Shown here in pieces: positions 60,848-64,000 of a stretch of DNA of 64,000 bases. The translations under genes were made by a program, and so were the position numbers. Source of the stretch: Lachnospiraceae bacterium. GTDB taxonomy: Bacteria; Bacillota; Clostridia; Lachnospirales; Lachnospiraceae. Position 1 is the first letter of the stretch. Each line of letters opens with the position of its first letter. The notes beneath the pieces were generated by a model, which was not told the origin of the DNA, did not search any database, and worked only from the letters and a program-made list of their open reading frames with translations. Location: NCBI GenBank assembly GCA_002892395.1, contig NBBL01000005.1, positions 62,001-126,000 on the forward strand, given 5' to 3'.

Positions 60848-61594
60848 ATGGATTTCATTGATCTCCACAAAGAAAACAAAAAGGTCATATTGCTGATTCA
60901 TCCCATGCTGTTGACGGCAGAGGGAATGAAGACCTTAATGGTTCCCCACATGCCGGGAACGTATCGGTACGTGATTCCCGAGCTGTCAGGGCACGGAAAA
61001 TCGAAGGAGATCTTCCGGTCTGCCGAAAAGGAAGCAGAAGCCATCGGAAGGTATTTATCGGAGCATCAAATCGATACCATAGAGCTGGCCTTTGGCGTGT
61101 CTCTTGGCGGAGTTGTGTTATTGAATCTGTTAAACGAAACATGCATTCAAATCAAAAAATGCGTGTTCGAAGGATGCAGTTTAATGGAGCGGGCGCCTCT
61201 TCAGGAGATTTTTTTTAAGAAGCTGTTCCTTGGGAAACGCCGAAAAGCCATCAAGGACAGGAGTTCTGCAGTCAGGGAAATGAGCGGGATGTATGGAGAT
61301 CAATTGGGGGAATGGATGACGGACTGCCTGATCGGAATGGATGAGAACAGTGTGATCAACATTGTCCGCAGCTGTGCCGCCGTTCGGGTTCCCTCTTTGT
61401 CAAAGGAGGAACAGAAAAAATGCGTTTTTTGCTACGGCTCTAAAGACTTTGATCTGCAGGCGGCAAGGAAAACCATATCGAAAAAGTTGCCGTATGCTGC
61501 ACTGAACATATGGAAGGGATGGGGGCATTGCAATAAAATCACGGACAGCGGTCCGGAATACTGCAAGTTTTTGGAAAGCCAGATGGAACAGTAA
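60848..61594 (+). CDS. Alpha/beta-hydrolase
   Basis: It is 248 residues. The nucleophile elbow is FGVSLGG (Ser), with early strand VILLIHPML as oxyanion region and a late GWGHCNK carrying the catalytic His; the acidic residue is probably the Asp in SKDFD. Small, cytosolic, no signal peptide. GAGGAAACC precedes the ATG. It lies in one direction with the exporter pair and the methyltransferase, suggesting modification or detoxification of the same compound, which is inference. Confidence 0.82.
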   Translation: MDFIDLHKENKKVILLIHPMLLTAEGMKTLMVPHMPGTYRYVIPELSGHGKSKEIFRSAEKEAEAIGRYLSEHQIDTIELAFGVSLGGVVLLNLLNETCIQIKKCVFEGCSLMERAPLQEIFFKKLFLGKRRKAIKDRSSAVREMSGMYGDQLGEWMTDCLIGMDENSVINIVRSCAAVRVPSLSKEEQKKCVFCYGSKDFDLQAARKTISKKLPYAALNIWKGWGHCNKITDSGPEYCKFLESQMEQ

Positions 61595-61611
61595 AAGAAA
61601 GAGGAATCCGT

Positions 61612-62493
61612 ATGTCAGGGAACACTTCGATGAAGCCGGGCAGCGTACAGGAGACACTGGTCATTCCGCTTTATGCAAGAAAGCTTTGTGCCCAGCAGTT
61701 TCCCACCTTATATACGGATGAATATGCCGCTGCCATTTGCGAACGAATCGACTATGATTTCTCCCAATGGAAACAAAAGGAAACGCGCCTCATGTACCAG
61801 TTCGGAGGGCTGGAGGGGGCCATGCGGGAGAAGGATATGATATGGGAAATCCGGGATTATCTGAAGATGCATCCGAATGCTGCCGTGGTAAGCCTTGGCT
61901 GCGGACTGAGTACCACGGGAAGAAGTGCTGACAATGGCTTATGCAAACGGTATCAACTGGATTTTCCCGATGTGATTCAGTTGAGAAATGAGCTGATTCC
62001 GGTGGAAGAGCGGGAAGAGAATATAGGCTGTGATCTGAACGATGTTTCGTGGATGGATCGGATTGATTCCCGAGGCGGGGCCGTGTTTTATGCAGCCGGT
62101 GTGTTCCACTATTTTAAGACGGAGCAGGTAAAAAGGATGGTGGCAGCGATGGCTGAAACATTTCTGGGGGGCAGGCTTGTGTTTGATACGGTCGGCAGGC
62201 TTGGGCGGGATCTGCTGATGAGGCGAAAGCTGAACCAACTGGGAATGAAGGACGTATCCGGGATGTTTTGCGCAGAAGGAGCAAGGGATCTGGAGGGCTG
62301 GTCCCGGCATGTGACACTGGCTGCAAGGAAAAGCTATATGCGGGGATACGTTCCGCTGGATGATCCGAACATTCGGTGGATCCACCGATTTCTTGCGGTG
62401 CTTTGCGACGTTGTAGCGAAGATGTATATCAATCGGATGGAGTTTTCGCCCCGGTCCGAAACCGGATGCGACGGTATTGGTAAAGCAGAATAA
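61612..62493 (+). CDS. LCM-type class I SAM-dependent methyltransferase
   Basis: It is 293 residues, related to the leucine-carboxyl-methyltransferase/Tcmp family. VVSLGCGLSTTGRS is motif I, with YQLDFPDVIQLRNELIP, FYAAGVFHYFKTEQV and LVFDTVGR following. Members methylate small molecules (for example polyketide or tetracenomycin-type products) as well as protein termini. The ATG at 61612 follows AAAGAAAGAGGAATCCGT. Downstream partner of the hydrolase. Confidence 0.82.
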   Translation: MSGNTSMKPGSVQETLVIPLYARKLCAQQFPTLYTDEYAAAICERIDYDFSQWKQKETRLMYQFGGLEGAMREKDMIWEIRDYLKMHPNAAVVSLGCGLSTTGRSADNGLCKRYQLDFPDVIQLRNELIPVEEREENIGCDLNDVSWMDRIDSRGGAVFYAAGVFHYFKTEQVKRMVAAMAETFLGGRLVFDTVGRLGRDLLMRRKLNQLGMKDVSGMFCAEGARDLEGWSRHVTLAARKSYMRGYVPLDDPNIRWIHRFLAVLCDVVAKMYINRMEFSPRSETGCDGIGKAE

Positions 62494-62567
62494 AGCGGAT
62501 GATTAAAACAGAAGACGCTGCTGTGGCGATGACTTGCCCGGCGGCGTTTTCGGAAGGGGAGAGAAAC

Positions 62568-63311
62568 ATGGTGGGAACCGATCACGATCATTTGGACCGA
62601 ATCAGAATCAAAGCACTGCTCATGCTGGGACTGACGGCATCCCTCATGGCGGCAGCAGGAGATTTTCTCCTGGGCTTCGGCGAAGAGGTTCGCGGGGAAG
62701 GGTTTTCCTCTAACGTGATGGCAAACGCCATCAATCTTTCGGATGCACAGCTGATAGGAGGCGGATTGCTGGGAGCGGTCGGGCTGTTTCTGGAAGGACT
62801 TGCCTGCTTTGCTGTCTACCGTCTGATGGCGGATGCAGCGCCGAAATACGCGCGCCTGTACCGCGCCGGGATTTTCGTCTATCTCTGGCTTGCACCCATC
62901 GGCATGCATATGAATGTGGGGCTTATTAATTTTGTCTACAAGCATCTGTTATTGGTTGATGAGACACTGGCCGATGGAATGGGAGATCAACTGCTGATGG
63001 CCTTCAGTCTGCCTGTCTGGATTCTGTTTGTTGCGCTTTGGCTGCCGATGATGATCGTACAGTTTTTGGCATTTTCCAAGGAGCTGACGCCGTACCCCTC
63101 GTATGCCAAATGGTTCAGTGTTCCCGTTGGAGCCATCCCTGTGGGGATGGCGGGTCTTGTAATTGGCGCCGGCACGGCACTGGGCTCGGCGATCGAGACC
63201 ATGTGCTTGAATGTGGGAAACATTTTTATGTTTTCCGGTTTGCTTGCCGCGCTGCCGGATGAAAAACGGTTTGAAGCCTTCCGAGAAGAGCAGGCAAGGC
63301 GCAGACAGTGA
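62568..63311 (+). CDS. DUF6796-like membrane protein
   Basis: It is 247 residues, about seven membrane helices, function unknown. Starts MVGTDHDHLDRIRIKALLML, followed by TASLMAAAGDFLLGFG. The frame extends to 62499, but GGAAGGGGAGAG before the ATG at 62568 gives the better start. Last gene of the exporter 2 locus; the family assignment is from the general pattern (a conserved GDFLLGF and YRAGIFVYLW). Confidence 0.6.
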   Translation: MVGTDHDHLDRIRIKALLMLGLTASLMAAAGDFLLGFGEEVRGEGFSSNVMANAINLSDAQLIGGGLLGAVGLFLEGLACFAVYRLMADAAPKYARLYRAGIFVYLWLAPIGMHMNVGLINFVYKHLLLVDETLADGMGDQLLMAFSLPVWILFVALWLPMMIVQFLAFSKELTPYPSYAKWFSVPVGAIPVGMAGLVIGAGTALGSAIETMCLNVGNIFMFSGLLAALPDEKRFEAFREEQARRRQ

Positions 63312-63412
63312 GAAGCGGGGCGGGGTCTTTCGGTTCCTGTTTTTTCTCCGGGTGTGAGTTCCCGTTTTTCACCTGTTTTCGGTTACGGCATGTTTCCATC
63401 GGGGTTTGTCAG

Positions 63413-63465
63413 TCCCCTTGTTCACCGGACTCTTTTGGAACGTCCGGAGAATCAGGGGATTTTTT
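63413..63465 (+). terminator. Terminator after the exporter 2 locus
   Basis: TCCCCT...CCGGAC pairs with GTCCGG...AGGGGA (long stem with two mismatches), followed by six Ts. Confidence 0.75.
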
Positions 63466-63589
63466 GTGTCTGCATGCGTCGGTTTCCGGAACATGAGTGT
63501 ACTCTGTTGCAAAAATCAGATATAATATAAACAGAAGCTGTTTTCAATAAAATTTTGGTAAAAGAACAGAAGGGCAAAGGGGGATGATG

Positions 63590-64000
63590 ATGAGTTTAAG
63601 CGATATTTTAAATTCCAAACCACTGTATCTGTTGGTAGGCACAGCCTTATTGGTTATTTTTGGCATGTGCATTTTTTTCTGTAAACGAGCAATCAACCGG
63701 GCAAAGGAACTGAATATTTCAAAGGACAAAATCAAGTCCGTGATACGAGCTTCCGTTATTTTTTCAATTGTTCCGTCAGTTTCTGTGATTATCGGGCTGA
63801 TTACACTGGCACCGATTCTTGGCGTTCCGTGGCCATGGTTCAGGCTTTCGGTGGTGGGCTCTCTCCCATACGAGCTGATGGCGGCGGATCTTTCCGTTAA
63901 GGGCGCAGGCTTTTCCGGCTTTGAAGATTTTTTGAGCCATGGAACCCCTGCGGTCATTGGAGCGATCATGTTTGTGATGAGTATTTCCATCATGGCAGGA
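63590..64000 (+). CDS. DUF5058-like membrane protein (3' end cut)
   Basis: Open to the window edge, at least 137 codons. Starts MSLSDILNSKPLYLLVG, with hydrophobic helices and a GVPWPWFRLSVVGSLPYEL segment, a hallmark of DUF5058 proteins, some of which sit next to transporters. Three overlapping ATGs exist (63584, 63587, 63590); AAAGGGGG suits the last. Strand and partial nature are certain, the family moderately so. Confidence 0.7.
   Translation, partial: MSLSDILNSKPLYLLVGTALLVIFGMCIFFCKRAINRAKELNISKDKIKSVIRASVIFSIVPSVSVIIGLITLAPILGVPWPWFRLSVVGSLPYELMAADLSVKGAGFSGFEDFLSHGTPAVIGAIMFVMSISIMAG

Overview
The window looks like a chromosome segment of a moderate-GC Firmicute, most likely a Clostridia/Lachnospiraceae relative. 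The basis is a compact mraZ-rsmH-ftsL-PBP-mraY-murD-ftsW-ftsQ-ftsZ cluster, strong AGGAGG-type ribosome binding sites, frequent TTG/GTG starts, an LPXTG wall-anchored protein and several Gram-positive regulator families. Assignment below class level is inference.

Layout. 1-13.2 kb is conserved housekeeping DNA, mostly on the minus strand: coaBC (cut by the window edge), coaX (plus strand), the division and cell-wall cluster, and lgt. mraZ is preceded by three GTGG repeats at 10-bp spacing, the expected MraZ operator. 13.3-18.7 kb holds a CitA/DcuS-like sensor kinase, its CitB/DcuR-like response regulator, and two tandem AzgA/PbuG-type purine permeases; the first permease promoter has a tandem repeat that fits a regulator site. 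18.8-31.9 kb is envelope and accessory DNA on the minus strand: a 1590-residue repeat-rich LPXTG surface protein, an operon of AIM24 protein, HEAT-like lipoprotein and zinc-ribbon membrane protein, an orphan solute-binding lipoprotein paired with a membrane-bound LuxR-type regulator (with 55-bp tandem repeats over its stop codon), and a DUF4186 gene.

31.9-38.4 kb is a junkyard: a frameshifted BrxA-like (DUF1819) remnant, an HxlR regulator with a small divergent partner, an IS1182-type element broken by a frameshift, a nonsense codon and truncation, an IS256-type element with a duplicated right end, a secreted wall-binding transglutaminase-like protein, and a second transposase remnant.

38.4-48.2 kb is a transport and peptide-resistance island: a methyltransferase, a heterodimeric ABC exporter, a convergent sensor kinase/response regulator pair, a LanFEG/CprABC-like three-gene ABC transporter and an ArsC/Spx-like protein. 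48.3-56.3 kb is a catabolic unit: a DeoR regulator, then an operon of DUF1537 acid-sugar kinase, class II aldolase, three TRAP transporter genes, a DhnA/LsrF-type aldolase and a PfkB kinase. Its promoter is flanked by two inverted copies of one operator-like sequence. 56.4-63.3 kb carries a TetR regulator, a second heterodimeric ABC exporter, an alpha/beta hydrolase, an LCM-type methyltransferase and a DUF6796-like membrane protein. The window ends inside a DUF5058-like gene.

Themes: gene 3' ends that have expanded into tandem repeats (LuxR, DUF4186, PBP, ABC, surface protein), and possible shared control of the two ABC exporter loci through TTAGT-N4-ACTAA sites. No rRNA, tRNA, CRISPR array or intact defence system was recognised.
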